From the NCBI GenBank assembly GCA_024734555.1, contig JANPWX010000029.1, positions 1,433,072-1,497,071 on the forward strand: a stretch of DNA of 64,000 bases, in the 5' to 3' direction. The notes under the pieces are model-generated. The model had not been told where the DNA came from. It saw only the letters and a program-made list of their open reading frames with translations, and ran no database searches. This DNA is from Trochalopteron elliotii. Lineage: Eukaryota; Chordata; Aves; Passeriformes; Leiothrichidae. The translations under genes were made by a program, and so were the position numbers. The number at the start of each line of letters is the position of its first letter. Position 1 is the stretch's first letter. Shown one piece after another: positions 1-12,315 of the stretch.

Positions 1-1707
1 GCAAAAAGGGCAGCAGTGAATGGACTTCATTGTTGTCCTCTCCTGGACTGCTGCATGAGGAGAAGATGCAAGATCAAATAAGCAGGGAAATGCATTATGT
101 ATGGTCACCTAATACCTGCAGCCATTTTTCTTTACCATGCTCTGAGACCTTGCCCGTGTTCTTTATGCTTTCATAACATCTTCCTTCCGTTATTGGAATC
201 CTGTCTTTATAGACATGCAACTTAAATCTATTCACTTCTTAGTAGCCTAAAAAGTTCAGCCTGTTCTTCAAAAGCCTTGTTGGCTCCCAGAGTGTTATGT
301 ATATACTACTGCTTCACAGTGGGGTGGTTTGGGCCTCAGGTGACACTAATTTTTGCCAGATTTGTTACAATTTCTTATTCAATATCTTACCCAATCTTCT
401 GAGTGTTTAAGTGCTAATCAAGGTTGTAGCTGGCGGAGGTGAATAGTAGTGACAGGGAGGAATAAAGACATGGACACAAGGCTGCAGTGTGATTTAACTC
501 ATCTGATTTTTACTCATTCATTCATCTCTCTCACCGAAGTCTGTAATAATTGGGAATCCTCGTAAACCATAGATCAAACGTATTTTAAAAGATAAATTCT
601 ATGGGGCTGTCTCATTTCTAGTAAATTGTGTTGTTTTGTAGCTGAAAGTCTATAGAAATTCCTGCAATTGACTGAAATGCAGAGCTTCACTCAGAGGAAT
701 GTAACCTGTTGCTAGTGTTTCTAGGCACTTCCTCAAAAGAAATAATACTAATGAGGAAAAATAAATATCTGTATTGCTTCTTCTGATTGTTTTGGTATTA
801 ACAGTTCAATCTTAAAATTTATACCCAGAAAAATATTTAGTAAGACTAAAATACAGCTGGAGAGGTGCAGCAGTACTTACAGGACCTGGCTAATGACAGC
901 AGCAGCTTTTCATGACATCTGTTTGGTAGGCTTCAGAATGACCTTGTCAAAGTTAAAAGCTCATAGCATTCATATTTTTTTTATAGCATTATGATTCTGC
1001 ATAACAGTGCTAAAAACAAAACCACAGTATAATTATCCTGTCAATCAAGCTGCCAGAAAAGGCATTTTCCACTAGCTTTGCACCTACTAAACTGTAAATA
1101 ATTTATAAAATTAGAAGTCAAGACTAAGTGGAGGCATTTTGGGTCTAGTTAAGCACTTGTCAGAGCTCTGTGCTTTAAGCAACCCCACACACTGAGCTCT
1201 GGGTTCTTACTTCCCTCCTGTGAGTGTGAAAATGGTCATTTGTCCTTGTACTGCTGTGCATGCACCTAATAAAAATATCAAGCTGTTAATAGAGCTGTGA
1301 ACAGGTGTACAGTGGATGTTGTAATGATGTTTTATTCATTTGAATTTCCAGCCCATTTAGTCTCATCCAATGAACAACAAAAATATTTTCTTCATTATCT
1401 CCAATTAATGTAAATGTCAAATATTTGAATATATTATCACACTGATAATTCAGTACACTGGTTGATTTGTGGAGTATTTGCATTAAAGTGACAATTAAAA
1501 CAAGGGGAAAAGTAATCCAGAATGGATGTCCTTATCTGTTGTCATGTTCTTACAGAGATGTTGGGCTTTTTTCTCTGAGATCTTTTGCCCGTGGTAAACA
1601 AATTGCTTAAAGCCTTTGGGCTTACCATTGTTTGTATCTGATCTTTTAAAAAAATGATAGTAATTGATTTGTAATTATTTCAAAATGAGGTTTTTTTGGC
1701 TATTCAT
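1..1707. other. AT-rich non-coding sequence, nothing recognised
   Basis: No repeat family, RNA gene or credible exon could be recognised. Composition is AT-rich with very few CpG. The only sizeable open frame (minus strand, 1286-1483, 65 codons) has no domain or splice context and is within chance expectation. This is most likely unique intergenic or intronic sequence. Confidence 0.6.
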
Positions 1708-2211
1708 TGTTCTGTTTAGCTGGGTTGGTGTTAATTTCCTCCCTGGTAGCTGGTGCAGGGATGTGCTCTGGATTTCCTGGGGGATTTCACAGGGCTGCTG
1801 GAAGTGCTGCTGGGCAGTGCTTGCACAGCCAGGGACTCCTCACCTTCCCCTGCTGCCCTGGCAGGGAGCAGCACAGGGAGCTGGGACAGCTGCCCTCAGC
1901 TCACCCCGGGGATGCTCCAGACATCTCCCACAGTCTCCTGCTGAGCACTAAAACTGGGGAGAGCTGGCTGGGGTGGTGACCCACTGATCAGGGCATTGCT
2001 CAGAGGGTGGTGAGCAATCCCATTGGGCATCATCTGGTTTGTATATTCTTTTATCATCATTACTGTTTTCCCTTCCTCTTCTGTCCTGTTAAACTGTCTT
2101 TATCTTGACCCACAAGTTTTGCCTCTTGCCTGATTCTCTCCCCTTCTCTCTGTGGGAAGGGAGTGAATGGCTCTGTGGGGCTTCATCTGCCTGCCAGCTT
2201 AAACCACAGCA
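1708..2211 (+). mobile_element. Solo LTR of an avian ERVL-like endogenous retrovirus
   Basis: About 504 bp beginning TGTTCTGTTTAGCTGG and ending TTAAACCACAGCA, so it has the TG...CA termini of a retroviral LTR. The 3' third shows the order I know from avian ERVL-type LTRs. A 'ggtggtgagcaat' motif (near 2007) comes first, followed by a TTTTATCATCATTA stretch and then a pyrimidine-rich run. A degraded poly-A-signal region, GTTAAACTGTCTTTATCT (2089-2106), leads into 'acccacaagtttt' and the terminal 'cagcttaaaccacagca'. No internal gag, pol or env sequence follows on either side, so this is a solo LTR left by recombination. I could not find a clean 5-bp target-site duplication, and the ATTAAA signal is mutated, which suggests an old copy. 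Three overlapping plus-strand open frames inside it (60-95 codons) are by-products of its GC-rich composition. Family name is from memory of the consensus style; exact subfamily is not determined. Confidence 0.8.
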
Positions 2212-5200
2212 CACTTTAAAATTTAGTTGACAGATACTAATCTCTCACGACAGAGCTGTTGTGAGGGCACAAGTCTGCTTTATGGATATATAAAACCAAA
2301 TGTGTTCTGACAGGATGGAGGCAATAAAGTAATTATCATGTGTTTATCTTTCAATAGCTCTCTCTCCTTTAACTTCTCTTGTGCTCGTTTGTAACTCAGT
2401 CTGTGCCTGCCCACTCAATTCTGGTGCTGCATGTCCCACTGCAGCCCTGGGCAGGGAGGGGCAGATGGGCACCCAGACAGCACACCTGGGACATTAGAAA
2501 CAAGAAAAAGATTATTGCACTCTCATGCTTAATTACTTAGCCCCACTAAAACTTCTGTTACTTAGTTTGACTGGTAGATTGCTTATTGAGATCCTTACCA
2601 ATGTTTGGGGACAAATTTCCTTCTATTTTTTTTTCACTTTTTTTTCTGTTGTAGAGCTAAGTTTTATATGAACTCCACACATGCAGAGAATAATTTCAAA
2701 TACTGCTTTCTCATATGGAGAAAATAGGAAACAAAAACAATGCAGGAATCCACACAAACTACTGCTCATCATCACACTCTCTACATGGAAGGAGTCGTGT
2801 GGTCATAACACATTTTCTCCAAGTTTTGCATAAAATCAAAATCTGCTCTTCTGAGAATATTGGACGTGCTTAGTCTATTATTACTAACACTTGTGCAAGT
2901 GTCCATGGAAAGTTTTTAACTGTTGAAGAACCACAGAAACACTCAATAGCATTTCCTTCCTTCCCTCTTCTTGTAAGAACTAAATATTCATGATATTTCA
3001 CCAAAAAAGAAGTTGTTGCCCTGTGTGCTGCTCAGCTATGTTTTTAGTAGCAAGTGTTAAGTGCAGCATATCAAGATTGTGGTGTGCAAACCCATCCACT
3101 TCTCTTTCTTGTCTAAGAATTTAATTATTATTATTATAATACACCACATCCTGAGATTCTGTACCTTTTTAGACTGGTGAGGCTGAAAGAGCTGCAGGTA
3201 GGATTCTGCTGGTTGTATTTTTTTTCTCTAAAAAAACAGAATTAGTTATTATTTTACAGTAACTGGAGTTCCCAGTTTTTGCAAAAAATGCCAACCTCTT
3301 AATTGTCTACTCTTTTTTTCTGGTGATCCTCCTCTAATGCTGGGCTGTATAGTCTCCTATGAGATTATCATGTTAGAGTTTGAGAAGCAACAGAATTTTA
3401 CCTTCCCTCAGCATCATGGGAACAAGATAATTAGGGAAGATGGGAGAGTTCCAATAGACCTGGATGTCTTGAGCACAGGGGGTGCTGCAAGAGCATCAGG
3501 ACCATAGTTAGTTTAGCTTGTAATAAATGAAATAACATGGTAAGTTGGGGCATAAATTCTAGGTCTGGGATTCAGAAGATGGAAGAAGAGACTTAGTACC
3601 TCTGATTTAAAAGATAAAATAAAACTGAAATATTAGGTAGGGAGAAATAGTAATAGAAATGTAGATAGGAAAATATTTAGACTTTTTGCCTACTTTTTGT
3701 ATGAGTTGAGCTCTGTGAGAAATAATAAAAGGTTAATGTTTCTCTTCTTCTAAAGGAACTCTTCTTCACTGTGATCCGACTTTAAAGTTGCTTTTGTTAT
3801 GCCTACAGTGGTTCAAATCAAACTTCTGAATTTTTAGGGTGGCTTTGATTTTTTTCTGTTACCTTTGCAACATCATCAACATTCAGAGAACCAAATAATG
3901 ATCCAGCAAGGTGTAAAGTAGCTGGCATTATTAATAAATCTAAAAAAGAAGGGACCTGAAGGGGAGCAGAGAGAGGATTTTTGGGAAGAGCATGCTTAAA
4001 GTTGTTCCATTTCTGTAGCTGAGGTCGCAGGGGACTGTCTTGTGTGGTAAAGCTTTCATGCTTTATGATCACACAGAAAATTTAATCCCACTCTGGTTAA
4101 AAATGCCAGCTTCATGCCACTGCAGAAGGAAACATACAGCTTATGAATTTGCAGAATAAATACAAGAAGAAAATATTACAAAATGTGTTCAAGGAGACTA
4201 ACAGATTTTTATTATAAGTTCATAGTAAAAAATATTGATAAGAGCTGAAATTTACTGGGTAAAACCATGCGAATAAAGAAATGGGTAAAAAACTGTGAGA
4301 AGATCAAGTAATCTATTGTTTTTATTATAGACCAGTTCTCACCAAAAGAGCTTTATACAGTCCTCATTATGGGTGTAATGTATGGAAGACAAGATACTCC
4401 AGTAGAATAGGAATGAAATTTAGATGCAGTAGGTAAAATCAGAGGTAGCACAAACTGGAAATAATAAAGAATCTGTACCTGTGAGGAAAGCATTCTGGGA
4501 CAATGTATTTTAAGTTACAGAGAAGCTTTCTCTAACAGCTTCCTCAAAAATTGTATCATGGTAAATTAAAAGTATAATGAATATTAATTTTGTATCTGCA
4601 GACTACCCTGAATTTCAGAGAAGGGAAAGAAGGCAGGAAAAAAATCCCAAAACTTTAATTCTACAGGAGCCTGGCAGGGGAGGGAAAGGGGAGGTCCAGG
4701 GGTTTTTTTTAACCTGGAAGTTTCACTTAATTGCCTTCACTTTGGTTTGGCTGAAGTCTTGGCATTTATAACTCCTCAAGTCTCTGCTTTGTTGGGCACT
4801 GCCACCGCCTGTGCTTCTCTTTACTGCTGGGGAGGTGGGGGCACAAATCCGTGTAAGCTGCTGCCCTGCTTCCCTCTCCTGTCACCATCTCTTGAGGTGC
4901 TTTATGAAATAAGAGTTATTTTATGACAGTAAAAGCAAAAATGCTTCCATTTCATGGTTGTTTTGAGTCAGTCTTTTTATGTTCAATCCCTTTTATCCAC
5001 GCTGTTCTGTGTCACTATCTTGGCAGTTGTTCGGCTTTGGGTCAGGCAAGCGTCTCAAGAGACTGCAGTTCAAGTGTGCCCAAAAAAGGAAAGAAAGTGG
5101 GTTTTTTAATATGAGTGAAAACCCTTTTTTTTCTTTATTTTTGCCTGAGTTAATATAAACTTTGAATCCAGGACATTACATGGTTCAATTTCAAATTTCA

Positions 5201-6580
5201 GTGGGAGGTTGTTTTTTTTTCCTCTAAACAAGTTAATTGACCTATCCCTAGCTGAAAGTTATTTGTTATTCCCAAACTCTCTGTTGGTTCTAAATGTCCA
5301 AATGATTTTCTCAGATTTCTTGGCATTTAGGGATATGTGTAAATAATTGGTAATAAAAGGAAAAGATTGCAGTGGGTAAAGGGAATTAAATATCTTCCCA
5401 TTTCATTCAGGGAATACATCATAAAGAAGATACTTAACCAGAGTTTTTAGAGTACTCCTGTATGCATCCAACAAGTTAATCTCATTTCCCTGCAGTCATT
5501 ATAACTAACTTCTATCAACGAATTCAGTGTTTAGGACTACATCATACCTGACAAGCTTTCCCATGCACAATAATGTAAATTCTGGGAATTCATGGTTCAG
5601 AATTCACCTGGTGGAATTCAAACATGATGAGTGTCAAAACTTCAACACATAGTAATTTTTTGTAATTATGGACTATCATTTAAATTATATTTTTTACATT
5701 TAATCTGTGAATAAGGTTGATTATTTCTGATCATTTGTAGTCCAACATAGAGATACAGATAAAGGGAACATGGAGAATGTATTTGAAAATAATCTAAAAA
5801 TATGTCAGTGTTCAAACTGTAATTTACCAATGAGTATCCAAAAAACCCCCAAACCCTGAACAAGAGCAGGAAAAAGCAAAGATGCTCTACAAATATCTTT
5901 CCCTTTGTAGTTTCCCTAGAAGAAATAGCAAGTGTTCAACTCCAATGTATTTTAAGTAATTGATGAAGAACAATTTTCCTGGCAATTACTTTTAATGTCT
6001 ATATCTCAGAGGATAATAATATTTGAGCCTCAGGCCGTGCAATTGTATCTTCTGCTGTCTGCATCGGAAATAATGCTTAGATTCATGTGCTTAATTCTCT
6101 AGTCCTTGCTCTCTTTGTAGCATTCTGCATCATAGCAAAAATATATTTGAATAAGTACGTTCTCTTTTTTCTAAAGTTATTTTAGAGTAACTGTGCTGTA
6201 GTATGTGTAGAGAGATAAACTAATCATAACATTGTGTGTGGTGCTAAAGGGCAACAGAAGTGTGCCTGAGTGGAGACAGATAAGCTCGTGCAGCTTTGAG
6301 AATTTTTAAAGCCACCATGTTTTGGACTTTGTTTGAAAAAAAATTAGAAAATTATTTCTGGCTTGCCCCTGAAAATGCTGCATTAACGGGATCACATGAA
6401 GCAGGAAGCTCAGATCTGAGCTGAGAAGCAAAAAGATGGTATGATTTGCCCAAAACTCCTTTAACATCTTTTTTGCCTTAATGATTGAATGGCCTGGGAG
6501 AGAATGGAGCCTCAATGGTGCATTTCTACAACTCTGTGCTCAGCAGCCAGCCCAGCTCCAAGTCTATTCAGTGATCCTTG
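2212..6580. other. AT-rich non-coding sequence with minor simple repeats
   Basis: Mostly AT-rich single-copy-looking sequence. A short (TTA) run lies at about 3126-3137 and a GC-richer patch at about 4660-4880 rich in GGGA/AGGGG words. Several small open frames on both strands (60-85 codons) lack domains and splice context. No retroelement could be assigned. Confidence 0.55.
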
Positions 6581-7200
6581 CAAATTAGGACTGCTTTAGG
6601 AATGTGACATGTCCCCACAGGCACCCCAGCAGATGAGAGCAGTTGGGAAGTAATAAGGCTCTGCCATTCAGGATCAGTGATTTATGACCCCAGAAATAAT
6701 GCAGAGAGTAACTGAAATCAGCCTTTCTACATACCATAATAACAACACAATGGACACTTTGCTTAATATCAGTAGGTGTGCTTCTGGTTCCTGCAACAGC
6801 TTCCAGGAGGTGCAAGCCCATGCTTACAGGCAGACAATCAGCACCCCCTCGGGTTTTGAGGGTTTTTTTTTGAAGGAGAATTTCCTTTTTCAGTTTGCAG
6901 AAATGAGGCAGCTGCAGGCACACATGGCCATGCACATAGACATGGATAACATCCATGGGTGTGCAATTCTCTGCTTGTAAAAAACTTGCAACCAGGGCTC
7001 TGGTTACAAAGTTGACAAAACACTGTGGGGTAAAAGGATGCACAACATGTAATCATGGTCTGTTAGAGGAACTTCACCTACTGCACTGTGTGCATGCTCA
7101 CATCAGAAAAAACCTTCATGGATTAACAGAACCAATGGTGTTCAGGTTCATCAGGGGTTTTTGTGCTTTGGGAGGACTATAAATGAAGAGTTAATTGAAC
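6581..7200. other. Overlapping chance open frames, no identifiable product
   Basis: This 600-bp stretch is open on both strands at once: 152 codons on minus (6585-7043), 98 on plus (6684-6980) and 72 on minus in another frame. None of the translations shows a recognisable domain, a signal peptide or a repeated family motif, and the frames conflict with each other. The openness probably reflects slightly higher GC content. It could be remnant retroelement DNA, but no family is recognised. Confidence 0.4.
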
Positions 7201-9780
7201 AACAACAAAACAAGTATCAAGACAATCCCACAACCTATTTTTCGATAATTGTATCTTCTCTTAAGAGAACATTACCTCTCTCACAGATGGTCAGAGCGAT
7301 GCATTTGGGGAAATCAGCCAAACTTGGCTTTTTTCCTGGTCGCTCTGCTTAGTAACTGCAGTGTTTAACCCCAGAAGTATTATTTAACTTTGCTCCAGAT
7401 ACCATTTTAATCAAAAGTTCTTGACTTCACAGTTGGAAAACTCCTCTTAAGGTCTCTGGACACGATTTTTTTTTCCTTTTTTTTAGTGTTTTGGACTTAT
7501 GGAAACAAACTCTGCCAAAGAAACTTTACTTACTTTCAAATCACTTGAAAAGGGGTTCTTGAAATTGGCTGGTGAAAGGGTTTAATGAACCATGTTTGTC
7601 ATATTAGTCATGTTAGTCCTAATGTCGTATTAGTAGGAGCTGATTTTCCAACAGTCAAATCAGCGCTGTGGAGAAAAAAATATTTATTTCTACCTCATAC
7701 ATTGACATACATAGGAAGATGAAATAGTTGGGACACTCATGTGAAGCTGGGTGGTTTGACTGTTAGGATGAGTACATTCTCTAGGACTAAAATCCAGGAC
7801 TTAGCCTCTTTTTTCTCTGTCCATCTTGTGAATCAGGAAGAAGAAAGGAGCTGGACATCTCACCTGTCCTTTTCCCTCTACCCATTGTGAAAGCTCAGAG
7901 CTTCCACAAAGTTGTACAAATGCCATTTTTATACATGAAACTGCAACTGAAATGATGGTGTTTGGCTATGACAGCTCATTCAGTGCAAGCTGAGCTCCTG
8001 CGAGATGTATGGAAAATATTTCTGTCATTACTCTTGGGAAGAGCTCCTATGATATTTCAGATGACCTGTAGTTTTGGCTTCTTACCCCAGTCCTGTTCTA
8101 TGCCTTGAAGGCAGAGTTTCTTCACAGAGAAGTTTGATCTTTTTGCCAGTCACTGCATTTGTGGAGATTATTCCCTTTCTCATTGTTCCCAGGTGAGCTG
8201 GGCTTCCATGCTGCAGGATGATTTGGGTTTGGCTCCACTGTCAATATCTCAGCACATTCCTCTAAATGGACTTTTTTTTTCTCTCTCTCTCTACTTTTAT
8301 CTTTGCTGTCTGTCTTTTAGTCCAAGCAAAATTTTATTTGTATGATAAGCATGAGTGGGCCAGCCCACCTCTGACACAGCTAGAAATTTCATTTATTTCC
8401 AACTCTGCTTTGCTTCCCCTCCGTGGAGCTGAGATTAAGCTTGTTCCCACACTGTCACTCTGCAGCACAGGCAGGGATAGGGGGTCTAGAAAGGCTGAAA
8501 ATACTTGTGCAATAATTGAGCCAGAAATTATTTTTCAAGAAATATTTTGTTTAGCTAAAACTATATTTGCTTTTTAAATATATATATATATATATAAATT
8601 ATTGGTTTAAAATGCTAAAAATCAGCTGTTTAAGAAATCTCTCACCAAGAAAAGGAATTTAAAAAATGAACAAATAAAACCTCTATATTAATTAACTCCT
8701 CATAGTCGTCTACCAGGTGCAGTTAGGGCTGCTTGTATTAACTCTTCAAGTACCTTTGTACACATCCATCATTCTTCCAGAAAAAAGAAAAATTTCTTCA
8801 GAGAACTGTGCTCCTTTCTGAGCACTCCACACTGTGGACAGGTCTCCTTTACCAGCATAGGTTGGAGCAACCTTTCCCACATGGCACACGTTAATCACTC
8901 TCTGGCAGTTGACAGCAGAGCTTTTCCTGTTTGCTCTCACTAATCCATTTGAGTACAAAGATCTGGTTTAGTGCAAGTGAGCTCTTTTTAAACTGCTTAA
9001 AATAACCTGCGTGTTACAGGTTAGGGGGTTATGGAACACAGAGAGGAGCAGTTTTCTGGCAAATGCAAAGGAGTGTTACTCTGATTTGGAGTGGCAAGGC
9101 AAGTGTGTGTCCCACTGAAAAAGCCACTTGCCTGGCTGCTCATCTGTTAACACCTCTGCTGGCAATTATCCAGGACTTACTGAGGGAAGAGATTGTTTGT
9201 TTGTTTATTTAATGTGGTGAAAAAGGATGTTATAACTGTCCAGCAGCTGAAGAAATTAAATCTATTTAGATATGCTAGAGAGGAAGTTTCTGCAGAATGC
9301 AAGTGTAAATTTTGCTAAGGCATCCAAATGTTAAAAGGAAATAGCCTGGTTTAATGGATTAAAAATAAATACTTCATTGTAGAGGTGTTTCTTAATGTTA
9401 AGCTGCTTGGTTTAGTTCAGATTAACTGCAAAATATCAATGCATGATAGTTTGTGATTTGTTCATAATGAACAATGGTGTTAACTTCTAATTTTCATATC
9501 TCTAAAAAAAACCCAGAGAAAGAAATAAATTCTATTAATTGCTTTTGTTCAATTCCAATTATAATGATAATGTTTAATGCCAGCCTACTAAAGGCCAGTA
9601 TGAGTTACTCATTACCTACTTAGAGGACTTGTTCAGCTTTTTATTTATTTTTTGATGTTAAGCACAAGCAGAATCTGTTCGAAGAAGAAAGATTGTTTCT
9701 GTCCCTTTACACGTCGACATCATTCCACAAATATCTCTAAACCCCATGGAAATGTTTAGAGTGTCATCAGTAAATTTGGC
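7201..9780. other. AT-rich non-coding sequence
   Basis: There is no recognisable gene or interspersed repeat. A short internally repetitive patch based on 'ttagtc'/'tattag' lies at about 7595-7635. The minus strand at 8746-8958 has a 70-codon open frame without any recognised domain. The stretch 9420-9600 is very AT-rich with several AAT/TTAAT words typical of homeodomain sites, but this is also expected from composition. Confidence 0.55.
8578..8597. repeat. (AT)n microsatellite
   Basis: A pure alternating AT tract of about 19-20 bp. Such tracts are length-variable between individuals. Confidence 0.9.
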
Positions 9781-10350
9781 TGTTGTGAGCAGTCAAATGG
9801 TGCCCTGCCCTAAAGTGACACGTGTGTGTCCTGTGGCCTGGCATGGGGCTGGCCAGGATTTACAGACCAGGGAGAGAGCTGTGAATGGGGGTGGGTGGTT
9901 TGTTCTGAGGGAATGAGTTACTGGGTCATTCCTGCAGGAAAGGGGGTCATGGAAATGCTCAGTGGCAGCTGGTGGCACCAGCAGCATTCCTAAACTTGGA
10001 ATCCAGGTGTTGTGTCCTGCTATCCTGCTGTGCTCCAGTGATTGTTCAGTGACTGCTGGGTCTTTCCACAGGCAGAGTGACCCAGCCTTGTCATCCAGGC
10101 ATGGAAACACTGAGATTCTTCCCCCTGTGTTCTTGTGGGGCTTTGTGGTGTTGGTTCTCTTACCTCTCCCTCAGATGTAGCTCTCCCAGTTTGCCTCTCT
10201 GTCACTCAAATTCTTGGAGCTCCTTCCTCTGCCTTGGAGTCTTTCAGGCTCCTGGCACGAGCCAGAGTTGCTTCTGCTTCCACTCTAGTGCTTTTAAAAC
10301 ACAAGAGACTTTTCTGGGGAAAGCTGGAAAAACCAGGACCTCCATAATCA
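9781..10350. other. GC-richer block, unclassified (possible decayed retroelement)
   Basis: The block is clearly more GC-rich than its surroundings, with many CAGG/CCTG words and open frames of 60-128 codons on both strands that contradict one another. No LTR termini, CR1 tail or coding domain is recognisable. GC-rich islands of this size in bird gene deserts are often old LTR or LINE remnants, but nothing here proves it. Confidence 0.4.
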
Positions 10351-11310
10351 GAAATAATTTTATTTGGCTAAAAGTTTTAACAGAAAACTCACAGAGCTTA
10401 ACAAATCTGCAGACAGGCAGCTCTGTGAGAATTTTTTTGTTTATTGTGGGTTTTTTCTCTTAGTAAAATACCTTAAATAGTTTCACCACATCAGATTGGC
10501 TTGTTGCTTCAAGAAGCTTTTAGAAGTTTGTTCATGCCCTCTGATAGCTTTATTGTGGAAAACACATTTATGTTTTGTCAAAGGAAAAAAAAAACTAAAG
10601 TAATGAAATAAATTCTGCCTATCAATAATGTGTATTCAGCTTCTTTTCAATTAGGGATCTTCATTTTCAAACTAAGGACAGTTGAGCTTTCTTACATTCA
10701 AGTCATCATTTTTCAAAGAAACCAAGGCAGCTCTTGTATTGTCTCAAGGTTGAACAACCCTGGAGAATAAAAAAAAGTGAAATGTGAAATTCTCTTACCT
10801 TTTTTACAGATTTTTCTTTTTTACAAAAATAATAGACAACTTCATAAAAAAAATTAAATCTCTACAAGCTGCATAGCAAAGCAGTCTGACTATAAGAACA
10901 AAAGTATGAAAACCTACTTTTTTTTCTAAACACAGATTTTAATTAGGAAGAAGGTCTAAGCCAGACTGTTTTTTTCAGGTCTGCACCAAACCAAGAGTTT
11001 TAATTAGTCCAGAAAGAATCAAGAACTTGACATGCTCTATCAGGATTAAAGAGGGGCGAGGGAAAGGTAGGGGGAATAGTCAGACACATAGAAAACAATT
11101 TTTTGTCAGCTAGGGGAATACCATTAATCCATTTGTCAGATATTATACATATACTGGTCTCCAAGGCATTAACTAATTGTTCCTACATTAAAAATGTTTT
11201 CTAATATAAATTACGAACAAAAGGAACTTCTTTTATTCTCCTTTGGTTGCCTTTTTTATTTTTTTTACTATCACAGTTTATTCAGTTGTGTTTTTACATG
11301 TGTATTTAGC
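10351..11310. other. AT-rich non-coding sequence
   Basis: AT-rich with many short A and T runs. No gene, RNA or interspersed repeat is recognised. Confidence 0.55.
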
Positions 11311-11371
11311 AGGTCAGTTGGACTCCAGATGATCCTCAGTGGTCCCTTGCAACCCCAACTGTTCTGTCATC
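11311..11371 (+). mobile_element. CR1 LINE, 3'-terminal scrap
   Basis: The stretch contains 'gttggactccagatgatcc' followed by 'tcagtggtcccttgcaaccc' and 'aactgttctgtcat'. This is the order of the CR1 3' UTR end (a 'ttggactagatgatctt' block, then 'aggtcccttccaacc', then the 'attctgtgat' tail), with about 10-15% differences. Only some 60 bp are recognisable, so it is either an extreme 5' truncation or the surviving end of an older copy. A 83-codon open frame spanning it (11194-11445) is not real coding sequence. Confidence 0.7.
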
Positions 11372-11913
11372 TACTTTGTCAAATATTTCTGCCAGATTTT
11401 GGCAGATTGCCTTCACTAATAACATTAATTTACTATGTCGTGTAACATACTTTGTTTACTATTTCATGCCTTTAAAAAAAAATGTCATGCAGTTCTATTT
11501 TCTTCAGTAACTGTCAGAAAATAGTAACTGAAATGAGTTTGTAGTCAGTCCTCGTTGGGAGGCTGAGCAGAATACTGGAGTGGTCCATATGTCTCAGAGG
11601 TTCAGGTTGCAGTTTTCTTAATTAATTGCTGCTCAGCTTTTAAAGCACATCATCTCTAATATAGAGTAAAAATTAGTGTGATACGAAGTGATTTTTGCAC
11701 TGTACTGCTATACCTTGTGGGGTTTTGGGGGGTTTTATAAGTTTGTTTTTGAGCATGGTGGGTTACCATTTTAAATCAACATGGGCACTGAGTGTCTTGT
11801 CATTGTGGTGCACGTTTAATTTAGACAGTGGGAGATGCCTGCTCATTCTTTAAAAAATGAATGGAAACCTTTGTTTGCAAACATGACATTTTCTTCTGCA
11901 TCTGTCCCATATT
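11372..11913. other. AT-rich non-coding sequence with a GGGG-TTTT patch
   Basis: Nothing coding is recognised. At 11719-11736 a run of GGGG, TTTT, GGGGGG and TTTT forms a small G-rich patch. It has only two G tracts, so a four-tract quadruplex is not clearly possible unless the six-G tract splits. Confidence 0.5.
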
Positions 11914-12077
11914 TTAATTCCCTCCAGCACAATAAAATCTCTCCCATGATCCATCTGAGGGCTGCACTGATGGAGGTGTTCTCCAGCCCTTTGCTGTGTC
12001 AGACCAGGGAGCAGGAACAGCTTCCCCATCCTTTGGAGCTGAATTCTGTCTGACTGATGAAGAAATGTTGCACTCAC

Positions 12078-12246
12078 ATCTTTGGTTCTGCTGGATAACA
12101 GCTCCAATGATTGGCAGGAGTGAGATAGCAAGGACAATGTTTGCTGCAACAATCTGCAGCCCCTCCTGACATTGGAAATAGGATGTTTCCTCCCTGTGCT
12201 CCAGCTTAGCCAGTGGTGCCTGTGTTGAATGGATGATGTCTTTGTC
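12078..12246 (-). CDS. Candidate exon with a membrane-spanning segment, gene not recognised
   Basis: On the minus strand an open frame runs from about 12315 (after TGA) to a TAA at 11914, 133 codons. Inside it a 169-nt interval is bounded by a pyrimidine-rich tract ending in TGTCAG (AG at 12248-12247) and a strong donor GTGAGT (starting at 12077). The interval would encode 56 residues in phase 0 at the start, leaving one base at the end. Residues 1-31 are polar, with one Cys at residue 26. Residues 32-51 (IVAANIVLAISLLPIIGAVI) form a clean hydrophobic helix of membrane-spanning length, followed by QQNQR. I do not recognise the protein. A second frame on the same strand (11850-12266) is also open, and the block is GC-richer than its surroundings, so chance or a degraded retrogene remains quite possible. 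The reading rests on splice signals plus hydrophobicity only. Confidence 0.25.
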
Positions 12247-12315
12247 CTGACACCAACCAAGAGCACAAAGTATTGGAGAGAAGAAATGTGCTAAATATAA
12301 TCTACAGGCCCAATG

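Noticed and set aside
1664..1979. Three overlapping plus-strand frames of 63-95 codons
   Set aside because: They fall mainly in the GC-rich 5' part of the solo LTR and have no domain.
6585..7043. 152-codon minus-strand frame, the longest in the window
   Set aside because: No domain, no splice support, and plus-strand frames are open over the same bases.
11850..12266. 138-codon minus-strand frame overlapping the candidate membrane exon
   Set aside because: Translation is Arg/Gln/Ser-rich without domain; the alternative frame has the hydrophobic helix and better splice bounds, and at most one can be real.
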